Part shown: piece by piece, positions 48,585 to 56,017 of the stretch | How positions within the stretch are numbered: position 1 is the stretch's first letter | How the letters are laid out: every line of letters starts with the position of its first letter | From: VRUE01 sp963764365 | GTDB lineage: Bacteria; Actinomycetota; Thermoleophilia; Solirubrobacterales; 70-9 | Direction: 5' to 3' | Assembly: GCA_963764365.1 (NCBI GenBank) | Contig: CAVXSI010000020.1 | Span: forward strand, 496,001 to 560,000 | Length of the DNA: 64,000 nucleotides | Translations under genes and position numbers: made by a program | Notes under the pieces: generated by a model | The model's input: the letters and a program-made list of their open reading frames with translations, nothing else | The model's database searches: none | What the model was told of the DNA's origin: nothing

Positions 48585-49966
48585 GCTGCTCGAATCAACC
48601 CGAGCACCTCGTCGCGCTTGCGCTCCATGTCCTCGCCTGAGACCAGCGACTCGAGGTTGAGGCGCAGCAGCGGCTCGGTGTTGGAGGGGCGGACGTTGAA
48701 GTGCCAGTCGGGGTAGTCGATCGAGATCCCGTCGAGCCGGTTCAGCTCGCCGTCGGAGTAGCGGGCCGCGATCTCCTCCATCTTCGCCTCCTGGTCGGCG
48801 ACCTCGGAGTTGATCTCGCCGGAGATGAAGTAGCGCGAGCGGAACCCGGCCATCAGCTCGCCCAGCGAGCGGCCGTCGGCGGACAGCAGCTCGAGCATCA
48901 GCAGGGCCGGGATCGTGCCCGAGTCGGCGCACCAGAAGTCGCGGAAGTAGTAGTGGCCCGACACCTCGCCGCCGAATACGGCGCCCTCCTCGCGCATGCG
49001 GAGCTTGAAGAAGGCATGGCCGACGCGCGAGAGCTCCGAGCGCCCGCCCTCGGCCGCGACCAGGTCCGGGACGGCCCGGCTGGAGCGCGGGTCGTAGAGG
49101 ATCGTCGCGCCCGGGTCCTTCGCCAGCGCCGCCCGGGCGAGCAGGGCGCAGATGAAGTCGCCGTCGCAGAAGCCGCCCTCGCCGTCGATGAAGAAGCAGC
49201 GGTCGGCGTCGCCGTCCCAGGCGATGCCGAGGTCGGCGCCGGCGTCGCGCACCCGCGCTTCGATCAGTCTGCGGTTCTCCTCCAGCAGCGGGTTCGGCTC
49301 GTGATCGGGGAACTCCCCGTTGGGCTCGAAGTAGAGCTCGTCCAGCTCCATCCCGAGCCCCCGCAGGGTCGGTCCGACCATCGGCCCGGCCATCCCGTTG
49401 CCGCCGTCGACCACCAGCTTCATCGGCTTGATCTGGTCCGCGTCGACGAAGGAGAGGGCGTGGGCGCGGTACTCCTCCCACGCGTCGACCTCCTCGATGG
49501 AGCCGCCGCCGGGACCCTCGCCGAGGCCGGCCTCGATCTCGCGCCGCACGTCGCCGATCCCGGCGTCGCCGGAGAGCGCCAGCGCCCCCTCGCGGACCAG
49601 CTTGACGCCGGTGTAGGCCTTCGGGTTGTGCGAGGCGGTGCACATCGCGCCGCCGTCGAGCCGGCGCGAGCCGACGAGGAAATAGAGCACCTCGGTCGCG
49701 ACCATGCCGGCGTCGAGCACGGTCGCGCCCTCCATCGCCATGCCCTCGCGCAGCTTCGCCGCCATCGCCGGCGCGGTCAGCCGCATGTCGCGTCCGAGCC
49801 CGATCCGCAGCTCGCCGGGCCGCTTGCCGCGCAGCCGCGCCAGCACCCGGGCGAAGGCCCGCCCGATCGCCAGCGCCGTCGTCTCGTCCATCTGCTCGCC
49901 GTACAGACCGCGGATGTCGTAGGCCTTGAAGATCCCGGCGGGCGCCAGGGGGGTCTGCTCGTTCAA
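48581..49966 (-). CDS. manB: Phosphomannomutase/phosphoglucomutase
   Basis: 461 residues. Interconverts hexose 1- and 6-phosphates for envelope sugar synthesis. Active-site serine loop CTASHNPKAYTG, metal loop WDGDADRCFF, sugar-binding GGEVSGHYYFRD and phosphate-binding RPSNTEPLLRL. It starts at TTG 49966, supported by the TTGA overlap with the HIT gene and by GIFKAYDIRGLYG at the expected distance. Mannose versus glucose preference is not visible. Confidence 0.93.
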   Translation of the reverse strand: MNEQTPLAPAGIFKAYDIRGLYGEQMDETTALAIGRAFARVLARLRGKRPGELRIGLGRDMRLTAPAMAAKLREGMAMEGATVLDAGMVATEVLYFLVGSRRLDGGAMCTASHNPKAYTGVKLVREGALALSGDAGIGDVRREIEAGLGEGPGGGSIEEVDAWEEYRAHALSFVDADQIKPMKLVVDGGNGMAGPMVGPTLRGLGMELDELYFEPNGEFPDHEPNPLLEENRRLIEARVRDAGADLGIAWDGDADRCFFIDGEGGFCDGDFICALLARAALAKDPGATILYDPRSSRAVPDLVAAEGGRSELSRVGHAFFKLRMREEGAVFGGEVSGHYYFRDFWCADSGTIPALLMLELLSADGRSLGELMAGFRSRYFISGEINSEVADQEAKMEEIAARYSDGELNRLDGISIDYPDWHFNVRPSNTEPLLRLNLESLVSGEDMERKRDEVLGLIRAA

Positions 49967-50451
49967 AACGCCCCTTTCAATGCGGCGTAGCTTTCTTCGA
50001 TCGACTGCGGCATCACTTTCGTGTCGGCGATCACCGGCATGAAGTTGTTGTCGCCGGCCCAGCGGGGGACGACGTGCATGTGGATGTGGTGCTCGACCCC
50101 GGCGCCGGCGACCCGGCCCTGGTTGAAGCCTAGGTTGAAGCCGTGCGGCTGGTAGACGTCCTCGAGCCGGCTCATCGCCGTCTGCGCCAGCGCCATCATC
50201 TCGGCGACCGTCTCCGCCGGCAGCTCCTGGATGCGGCCGATGTGCTCGTAGGGAGCGACCATCAGGTGGCCGTTGGTGTAAGGGAAGAGGTTGAGGATCA
50301 CGAAGCTGCGCTCGCCGCGGTGGACGATCAGGCTCGCCTCGTCATCCCCCGCCGCCGGCTTGGCGCAGAAGATGCACTGCTCCTCGTTGTCCTTCGACGC
50401 GTCCTTCACGTAGGCGAGGCGCCAGGGCGCCCAGATGCGATGGTTAGCCAC
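49963..50451 (-). CDS. HIT family hydrolase (Ap4A phosphorylase-like)
   Basis: 162 residues. Histidine-triad protein: HHIHMHVVPRW contains the HxHxH motif, and CIFC near residue 27 gives a zinc-type site with later ligands. MANHRIWAPWRLAYV is the typical start of the actinobacterial Ap4A-phosphorylase-like group. GTG 50451 is set by TAGCCT 7 nt upstream; that TAG is the corA stop. Confidence 0.92.
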   Translation of the reverse strand: MANHRIWAPWRLAYVKDASKDNEEQCIFCAKPAAGDDEASLIVHRGERSFVILNLFPYTNGHLMVAPYEHIGRIQELPAETVAEMMALAQTAMSRLEDVYQPHGFNLGFNQGRVAGAGVEHHIHMHVVPRWAGDNNFMPVIADTKVMPQSIEESYAALKGAF

Positions 50452-50458
50452 TCGCGGC

Positions 50459-50464
50459 AGGCTA
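50459..50464 (-). promoter_or_regulatory. -10 box TAGCCT for the HIT operon
   Basis: Minus-strand TAGCCT 7 nt before GTG 50451; its TAG is the stop codon of corA. Confidence 0.55.
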
Positions 50465-51469
50465 TAGCCAGCCGCGCTTGCGGAAGTAGCCGACGAGGCC
50501 GAGCAGGATCGCGAACATCGCCGCGATCACGATCCAGAACCCGGTGGCGCTGTGCTCGCCGGGCACGCGCGAGTTCATCCCCCAGATGCTCGCCAGCAGG
50601 GTCAGCGGCAGGACGATGACGCTGATCGAGGTCAGCACGCGGAGGATGTCGTTGACCCGGTGGGAGATCACCGACTCGTTGGTCTCGGCCAGCGCCTCGA
50701 CCACCTCCTTGTAGTTCTCGAGCATGTCCCAGATCCGCTCGTGCGCGTCGAAGATGTCGTCGAAGTAGATCTCCAGATCGAGGTCGGTGGCGAGGTAGCG
50801 CTGCTTGACCTTCTCGAGGTCGCGCAGGACCGGCCGCTGCGGCCGGATCACCTTGCGGAAGTTGATGATCTCCTGCTTGGCGTTGGAGATGTCGCGCACG
50901 ACCTCTTCCGAGCGGCCCTCGAAGATGTCGTCCTCGAGCGCGTCGAGCTTGTTGCCGATCTTGCGCAGCATCGGGAAGCAGTAGTCGAAGCTGTCGTCGA
51001 CCAGGCGGTAGAGCAGGTAGCCGGAGCCGCGCGCGAACAGCTGCTCGCGCAGCTCCTCCTTGGCGCGGCAGCGCTCGAACAGGTACTCGACCGGCTGCAG
51101 CGGCTGGTTCGGGATCGTCACCACGTAGCCGGGGCCGACGAAGAGGTCGAGCTCGCCGGCGCCGAGCCGGCCCGCCGCCGGGTCGAAGATCGGGAAGTGC
51201 AGGACGATGAACAGGTAGTCGTCGTAGACGTCGATCTTCGGCCGCTGGTTGCGCGAGAGCACGTCCTCGAGATCGAGCGCGTGGAAGTCGAAGTTCTCTT
51301 CGATCCAGGCGCGCTCCGGCGCCCCGGGGTGCTCGATGTTGACCCAGCGCAGGCCGGCGGAGTCGATCTGCTCGACGTTCGGCGCCCGCGGCTCAGGCTG
51401 GGCCGACGCCGGGATGAGCTCGCCGCGCCGACCGGGCCGTCGCAGCCTCGGTTTCGGAAGGTTCGGCAT
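50462..51469 (-). CDS. corA: CorA-type magnesium/metal transporter
   Basis: 335 residues. Large N-terminal cytoplasmic domain (FDFHALDLEDVLSRNQRPKI, DYLFIVLHFP), long coiled helices, and two C-terminal membrane segments with the pore signature WGMNSRVPGE after the first (VLPLTLLASI). The family's GMN motif is intact. ATG 51469 leaves a 30-residue basic/Pro-rich leader before the domain. An out-of-frame leaderless ATG lies just upstream (see 51393-51497). The TAG stop forms part of the next gene's promoter. Confidence 0.93.
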   Translation of the reverse strand: MPNLPKPRLRRPGRRGELIPASAQPEPRAPNVEQIDSAGLRWVNIEHPGAPERAWIEENFDFHALDLEDVLSRNQRPKIDVYDDYLFIVLHFPIFDPAAGRLGAGELDLFVGPGYVVTIPNQPLQPVEYLFERCRAKEELREQLFARGSGYLLYRLVDDSFDYCFPMLRKIGNKLDALEDDIFEGRSEEVVRDISNAKQEIINFRKVIRPQRPVLRDLEKVKQRYLATDLDLEIYFDDIFDAHERIWDMLENYKEVVEALAETNESVISHRVNDILRVLTSISVIVLPLTLLASIWGMNSRVPGEHSATGFWIVIAAMFAILLGLVGYFRKRGWL

Positions 51470-51497
51470 CGTTCACGCTCATCGTCTCGCTGGGCAT
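51393..51497 (-). other. Possible short upstream ORF overlapping the corA start
   Basis: A minus-strand TACCAT (51505-51510) sits 7 nt before ATG 51497, the standard leaderless layout, but this ATG is out of frame with corA and encodes 34 residues (MPSETMSVNDAEPSETEAAT...) ending inside corA. It may be a regulatory uORF, or the promoter may simply serve corA with a short leader. Confidence 0.3.
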
Positions 51498-51533
51498 GCC
51501 CGCGATGGTACCCTTCCTCGCACATATAAGCGC

Positions 51534-51646
51534 CACATCTAGAGGGGTGGAGGGACTGGCCCAGCGAAACCCCGGCAACCACCTTGGACCTTCGGTTCAA
51601 GGGGAGGTGCCAACTCCAGCAGGTCGTTGAGGATCTGGAAGATGTG
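51534..51646 (+). promoter_or_regulatory. SAM-I (S-box) riboswitch
   Basis: P1 is formed by CACATCT (51534-51540) with AGATGTG (51640-51646). Between them the core reads AGAGGGGTGGAGGGACTGGC, then GAAACCCCGGCAACCA and GGTGCCAACTCCAGC, all diagnostic of the S-box aptamer. A TATAAG sequence at 51525-51530 is a candidate -10. Downstream hairpin and T-run indicate transcriptional control: SAM binding should favour termination before the threonine-synthase-like gene. Confidence 0.95.
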
Positions 51647-51665
51647 GGGAAGGCGTCCGATCGGA

Positions 51666-51693
51666 CCTCTGCCCCACTGGCGGAGGTTTTTTT
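51666..51693 (+). terminator. Intrinsic terminator of the SAM riboswitch expression platform
   Basis: An 8-bp stem (51666-51673 with 51679-51686, loop CCACT) is followed by seven T residues. It lies 17 nt before the ATG at 51711. Confidence 0.85.
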
Positions 51694-51710
51694 CTAGGAA
51701 GGAAGATCGG

Positions 51711-52946
51711 ATGTCGGTTGAGAGGCTGAAGTGCAAGGAGTGCGGGGCGAGCTACGAGTTGAACGCCAGCTACGCCTGCGAGAACTGCTTCGGCCCGCTC
51801 GAAGTCGCCTATGACCATTCGGGGCTCGGGGCAGATGAGGCCAAGCGCCGCATCCAGGCCGGCTCGCAGGGGATCTGGCGCTACCGCGACTTCCTCCCCT
51901 TCGAGGGGCGCCCGGCCGACCCGCTGGAGCCGGGGCTGACGCCGCTGCTGCGCGCCGACCGGCTGGCCGAGAGGCTTGGGCTCGACGCCGAGCTGTGGAT
52001 CAAGAACGACGCCGCCAATCCGACCCACTCGTTCAAGGACCGGGTCGTCGCGGTCGCGGTCGCCAAGGCGCGCGAGCTCGGCTTCGAGACCGTCGCCTGC
52101 GCCTCGACCGGCAACCTCGCCAATGCGGTCGCCGCCCACGCCGCCGCCGCCGGGCTCGACTCCTACGTCTTCGTCCCCGCCAACCTCGAGGAGCAGAAGC
52201 TGCTGGCGACCGGGATCTACGGGACCAACCTGGTCGGCGTCCGCGGCAACTACGACGACGTCAACCGCCTCTGCACCCAGCTCGCCGAAACCCGGCCCTG
52301 GGCCTTCGTCAACGTCAACCTGCGGCCCTACTACGCCGAGGGCTCGAAGACGCTGGCCTACGAGACCGCCGAGCAGCTCGGCTGGGAGCTGCCCGACCGG
52401 GTCGTCTGCCCGATCGCCTCCGGCTCGCTGTTCACCAAGATCGCCCGCGGCTTCCAGGAGTGGCTCGACCTCGGCCTGATCGCCGGCGCCCAGCCGGTCT
52501 TCAACGGCGCCCAGGCGGAGGGCTGCAGCCCGGTCGCCACCGCCTTCGCCGAAGGCTGGGACGTCTGCAAGCCGCAGAAGCCGGAGACGATCGCCAAAAG
52601 CCTGGCGATCGGCGACCCGGCCGACGGCCCCTACGCGGTCGAGCAGGCGCGCCGCAGCGGCGGCGCCATCGACTCCGTCTCCGACGAGGAGATCCGCGCC
52701 GGGATCAGGCTGCTGGCCGAGACCACCGGCGTCTTCACCGAGACCGCCGGCGGGGTGACGATCGGCGTCCTCGCGAAGCTGGCCGAGCGCGGCGACATCG
52801 CCGCCGGCGAGCGGGTCGTCGTCTACATCACGGGCGAGGGTCTGAAGACGCTCGACGCGGCGCGCGATAGCTTTCGCATGCACGAGATCGAGCCCGATCT
52901 CGACAGCTTCGAGTCCGAGTTCGAAGAGCAGGAGGTGGCAGCCTGA
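51711..52946 (+). CDS. thrC: Threonine synthase-like PLP enzyme under SAM control
   Basis: 411 residues. N-terminal zinc-ribbon (LKCKECGASYELNASYACEN) as in class II threonine synthases, PLP lysine K109 in PTHSFKDRVV, CASTGNLANAVAAHAA for the cofactor phosphate loop. Shine-Dalgarno AAGGAAG before ATG 51711. By family it would convert O-phosphohomoserine to threonine, but it lies behind a SAM-I riboswitch and is co-translated with a CysO-like sulfur carrier (TGATG). This fits better with a sulfur reaction such as homocysteine formation from O-phosphohomoserine; that reassignment is inference. Confidence 0.88.
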   Translation: MSVERLKCKECGASYELNASYACENCFGPLEVAYDHSGLGADEAKRRIQAGSQGIWRYRDFLPFEGRPADPLEPGLTPLLRADRLAERLGLDAELWIKNDAANPTHSFKDRVVAVAVAKARELGFETVACASTGNLANAVAAHAAAAGLDSYVFVPANLEEQKLLATGIYGTNLVGVRGNYDDVNRLCTQLAETRPWAFVNVNLRPYYAEGSKTLAYETAEQLGWELPDRVVCPIASGSLFTKIARGFQEWLDLGLIAGAQPVFNGAQAEGCSPVATAFAEGWDVCKPQKPETIAKSLAIGDPADGPYAVEQARRSGGAIDSVSDEEIRAGIRLLAETTGVFTETAGGVTIGVLAKLAERGDIAAGERVVVYITGEGLKTLDAARDSFRMHEIEPDLDSFESEFEEQEVAA

Positions 52947-53218
52947 TGGCGGTAACCGTGAAGATCCCGACCCAACTCCGCGCCGCGACCGGCGGCGAGC
53001 CCGAGGTCGAGGTAGCCGGCGCGACCGTCGGCGAGGTGCTCGACGCGGTCTTCGACGCGCACGGCGACCTGCGCGAGCGGATCACCCAGGACGGCGACCT
53101 GCGCCGCTTCGTCAACGTCTACGTCAGCGGCGAGGACATCCGCTTCCAGCAGGGGCTGGATACTGCGGTCGCGGAGAGCGACGAGGTAACGATCCTCCCG
53201 GCTGTGGCTGGTGGGTGA
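52946..53218 (+). CDS. CysO/MoaD-family sulfur carrier protein
   Basis: 90 residues with a ubiquitin-like fold. Ends in LPAVAGG; the terminal Gly-Gly is where a thiocarboxylate would be formed. VTVKIPTQLRAATGGEPEVE and RFVNVYVSGEDIRFQQGLDT are very close to mycobacterial CysO, which donates sulfide to CysM. Here the partner gene is threonine-synthase-like. The ATG shares one base with the upstream stop. No activating E1-like (MoeZ) or JAMM protease gene is in the window. Confidence 0.9.
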   Translation: MAVTVKIPTQLRAATGGEPEVEVAGATVGEVLDAVFDAHGDLRERITQDGDLRRFVNVYVSGEDIRFQQGLDTAVAESDEVTILPAVAGG

Positions 53219-53333
53219 GCGGCCATCCCGGCATGGGTTCCGCTTAACTTTTTCGGTGGAGAGTCAGATAGCTGACGCCGCGAGGTTGGTGGCGAAAAAG
53301 TACAAGACGCTCCACCCATGCCGGGATGGCCGC
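53219..53333. repeat. 115-bp inverted-repeat element between cysO and the sugar operon
   Basis: Perfect 19-bp arms (53219-53237 and 53315-53333), nested 9-bp arms (53247-53255 and 53293-53301) and a small central palindrome (GTCAG-atag-CTGAC). The right arm includes the ATG of the next gene. Could form a large hairpin in RNA that hides that start codon, or be a MITE-like relic. Confidence 0.8.
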
Positions 53334-54105
53334 TAAGCCCCCCGTCGCGATCCTCTGTGGGGGGCGCGGCACCCGTCTCCGAGAGCGCACGGAGACCATG
53401 CCCAAGGCGCTCGTGGAGATTGGGGGGAAACCGATCCTCTGGCACGTGATCGGGATCTACGCCGCGCAGGGCTTCAAACGGTTTCTGCTCGCCACGGGGT
53501 ATCTGGGTGAGGCGGTCGAGGAGTTCGTCGCCGCCGAGGCGTGGCCCGACGGCGTCGCCGTCGAGTGCGTCGACACCGGGCTGGACACGCCGACCGGGGG
53601 ACGGATCGCGCGGCTGGCGGAGCGGCTCGGCCGGGGGACCTTCTGCGCCACCTACGCCGACGGCGTCGCCGACATCGACCTGGGCGAGTTGCTCGGTTTC
53701 CACCGCGAGCACGGCCAGGCGGCGACGATGACCGTGGTGCGGCCCGAGCTGCAGTGGGGCGTCGCCGAGCTGGGCGCCGACGGCGCGGTCGAGGGCTTCG
53801 TCGAGAAGCCGCGCAGCGAGCGCTGGATCAACGGCGGCTTCTTCTGCTTCGAGCCGGCGGTGCTCGAGTACCTCGACGAGCAGAGCGTGCTCGAGCGCGA
53901 GCCGCTGGCGAGGCTCGCCGCCGACCGGCGGCTGCGCGCCTACCGGCACGAGGGCTTCTGGGACTGCATGGACACCTACAAGGACGCGGTCGTGCTGAAC
54001 GATCTCTGGCAGTCCGGCGAGGCGCCTTGGCGTCCGGACGGCGTCGATTGCAGCATTGTCCCCACTGGGGTGGGGAAAAAGCGACAACCGGCGCCGTCAC
54101 AATGA
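53326..54105 (+). CDS. Sugar-1-phosphate nucleotidyltransferase (RfbF-like)
   Basis: 259 residues. AILCGGRGTRLRERTETMPK and ALVEIGGKPILWH form the nucleotide loop of glucose-1-phosphate cytidylyltransferase-type enzymes; YADGVADIDLGELL and GFVEKPRSERWINGGFFCFE give the metal and sugar sites. Likely makes CDP-glucose for a deoxysugar. Overlaps the epimerase-like gene by 4 nt. The ATG lies within the right arm of the inverted repeat. Confidence 0.88.
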   Translation: MAAKPPVAILCGGRGTRLRERTETMPKALVEIGGKPILWHVIGIYAAQGFKRFLLATGYLGEAVEEFVAAEAWPDGVAVECVDTGLDTPTGGRIARLAERLGRGTFCATYADGVADIDLGELLGFHREHGQAATMTVVRPELQWGVAELGADGAVEGFVEKPRSERWINGGFFCFEPAVLEYLDEQSVLEREPLARLAADRRLRAYRHEGFWDCMDTYKDAVVLNDLWQSGEAPWRPDGVDCSIVPTGVGKKRQPAPSQ

Positions 54106-55091
54106 GCCTCGCTCTGGTCAGCGGTGCGCACGGGTTCGTCGGCTCGCACCTCGCCCGGGCGCTGCTCGAGCGCGGCGACTCGGTGCGGGTGCTCGACCGC
54201 CCGGCGCCGCGGCTGGCCGACGTCGGCGGCGAGCGGCTCTCCGGCCTCGACCTGCTCGGGATCCGTGCCGAGGTCGAGCTGGCCGAGGCCGATCTGCGCG
54301 ACGCCGAGGCGGTCGCCGCCGCCGTCGTCGGGGTCGAGTCCGTCTTCCACCTCGCCGCGCAGACGATCGTCGGGGTGGCGAGCCGCTCGCCGGCCGAAAC
54401 CTTCGAGGTCAACGTGCGCGGCGCCTGGAACGTCTTCGAAGCCTGCCGCGAGCACGGGCCCGAGCGGGTCGTCTTCGCCTCCTCCGACAAGGCCTACGGC
54501 TCGAGCCCGCAGCTGCCCTATCGCGAGGACTTCCCGCTGCGCGGCTCGTTTCCATACGACGCCAGCAAGGCGGCGGCGGACATCGTCGCCCGCAGCTACG
54601 CCCACGCCTACGGCCTGCCGCTCGCGGTCACCCGCTTCGCCAACGTCTACGGCGGCGGCGACCTCAACTTCTCGAGGCTGGTCCCGGAGGTCGTCGTCGC
54701 CACGCTCGACGGTCGCGCTCCCGTCATCCGCTCCGACGGCAGCCCCGAACGCGACTTCCTCCACGTCGACGACGCGGTCGCCGCCTACCTGGTGGTCGCT
54801 GCCGCGCTCGACCGCGGCGGGGCTGTGGGGGAGGCGTTCAACGCCGGTGGCGAACGGCCGCACTCGGTGCGCGAGGTGGTCGAGGCGATCGCGCGGCTGG
54901 CCGGAACCGGGGTCGAGCCCGACTTCCAGGGCGAGGGCGTCCCGGCGGGCGAGATCGACCGCCAGTTCGTCGACTCGACCAAGCTGCGCGAGCTGACCGG
55001 CTGGGCGCCGGCGGTCGGGCTCGAGGTCGGCCTGCGGCGCACGCTCGACTGGTACCGCGAGCATCCCGAGGCGCGCCCGCACGGCGGCTAG
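54102..55091 (+). CDS. NAD-dependent nucleotide-sugar epimerase/dehydratase
   Basis: 329 residues, extended SDR. VSGAHGFVGSHLARAL binds NAD; the catalytic Tyr-x3-Lys is YDASK; RFANVYGGGD and ERDFLHVDDAVAAYL are typical. Paired with an RfbF-like enzyme, CDP-glucose 4,6-dehydratase (RfbG-like) is the most likely activity. The ATGA overlap indicates coupling. The final TAG lies in the left arm of a second long inverted repeat. Confidence 0.85.
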   Translation: MSLALVSGAHGFVGSHLARALLERGDSVRVLDRPAPRLADVGGERLSGLDLLGIRAEVELAEADLRDAEAVAAAVVGVESVFHLAAQTIVGVASRSPAETFEVNVRGAWNVFEACREHGPERVVFASSDKAYGSSPQLPYREDFPLRGSFPYDASKAAADIVARSYAHAYGLPLAVTRFANVYGGGDLNFSRLVPEVVVATLDGRAPVIRSDGSPERDFLHVDDAVAAYLVVAAALDRGGAVGEAFNAGGERPHSVREVVEAIARLAGTGVEPDFQGEGVPAGEIDRQFVDSTKLRELTGWAPAVGLEVGLRRTLDWYREHPEARPHGG

Positions 55092-55257
55092 AGGCCTGAT
55101 GTGGGTTATCCACGCACACGGATGACGCCGCATACCGGCGCTGGATCGCCACCCGCGGGCTTGCGGGTAGTAACCGCTACCCGTTTCGCCCCCGTGCGGC
55201 GCCCAGCTTGGTCTGCAGCGCCCCCGCGCACGCGCCTAACCCACATCAGGCCTCTAG
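55088..55257. repeat. 170-bp inverted-repeat element after the sugar operon
   Basis: Perfect 21-bp arms (55088-55108 and 55237-55257), both ending in CTAG. An internal hairpin CGGGTAG/CTACCCG sits at about 55165-55185. The left arm contains the preceding stop codon and the right arm supplies the TAG of the SRAP gene's -10 box. No coding potential otherwise in 55092-55267. Confidence 0.8.
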
Positions 55258-55260
55258 TCT
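55255..55260 (+). promoter_or_regulatory. -10 box TAGTCT for SRAP gene
   Basis: TAGTCT lies 7 nt before ATG 55268; the box overlaps the right arm of the inverted repeat. Confidence 0.55.
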
Positions 55261-55267
55261 CAACTCC

Positions 55268-56017
55268 ATGTGCGGCCGCTTCACCGTCACCGCAAAGGAC
55301 ACCAAGAAGATCGCGGACCGGTTCCAGGTCGAGCTGGAAAAGTCCCTGGAGCGCAACCAGAGGGGGGTGGGCCGCTTCAACGTCGCGCCCACCCAGGAGG
55401 TGCTGACCGTCCGCTCCTCGCCCGACCCCGAGGAGGCGGCCCGCGGCGAGCGCGAGGCGCGGCTGATGCGCTGGGGCCTGGTGCCGCGCTGGGCGAAGGA
55501 CCTCAAGGTCGGTTACCGGATGATCAACGCGAAAGCGGAGAACCTCGACTCGAGCCGCGCCTACGCGCCGCTGGTCGGCAAGTTCCGCCACCGCTGCCTG
55601 ATCGTCGCCGACGGCTTCTACGAGTGGATGGTCGCCGAGGACCCGAAGCAACCGCGCCAGCCCTGGCGCTTTACCGTCGACGGCGGCGAGCCGTTCGCCT
55701 TCGCCGGCCTCTGCACGCGCAAGGAGTGGGACGGGGAGGATCGCGGCGTCGACGACGGCTGGCTCTACAGCTGCACGATCGTCACCACGACGCCGAACGA
55801 GGTCGTCGCCAGGGTCCACGAGCGGATGCCGGCGATCCTGCCCGGCCCGGAGGCCGAGGCGGCCTGGCTGCGCCCCGACCTCGGCGCCGAGGACGCGATC
55901 GCGATGTGCGGGCCGCTGCCCGCCGCGAGGATGGACGCCGCCCCTGCCAACCCGAAGCTGAACAAGGTCGGCGGGACGGTCGAGGGCCCGGAGCTGCTGG
56001 TCGCGCCGACGACCTAG
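55268..56017 (+). CDS. SRAP family abasic-site shielding protein (HMCES/YedK-like)
   Basis: 249 residues. Forms a thiazolidine crosslink to abasic sites in ssDNA through the N-terminal cysteine of MCGRF, exposed after Met removal. FNVAPTQEVL, MRWGLVPRWAKD, NAKAENL, FYEW and HERMPAIL (catalytic His) complete the active site. Start fixed by MCGRF and by TAGTCT 7 nt upstream. Stop shares CTAG with the convergent antiporter gene. Confidence 0.96.
   Translation: MCGRFTVTAKDTKKIADRFQVELEKSLERNQRGVGRFNVAPTQEVLTVRSSPDPEEAARGEREARLMRWGLVPRWAKDLKVGYRMINAKAENLDSSRAYAPLVGKFRHRCLIVADGFYEWMVAEDPKQPRQPWRFTVDGGEPFAFAGLCTRKEWDGEDRGVDDGWLYSCTIVTTTPNEVVARVHERMPAILPGPEAEAAWLRPDLGAEDAIAMCGPLPAARMDAAPANPKLNKVGGTVEGPELLVAPTT

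Noticed and set aside
55104..55112. DnaA-box-like TTATCCACG in the second inverted repeat
   Set aside because: A single near match with no cluster and no dnaA/dnaN nearby; it is part of the repeat arm, not an origin.
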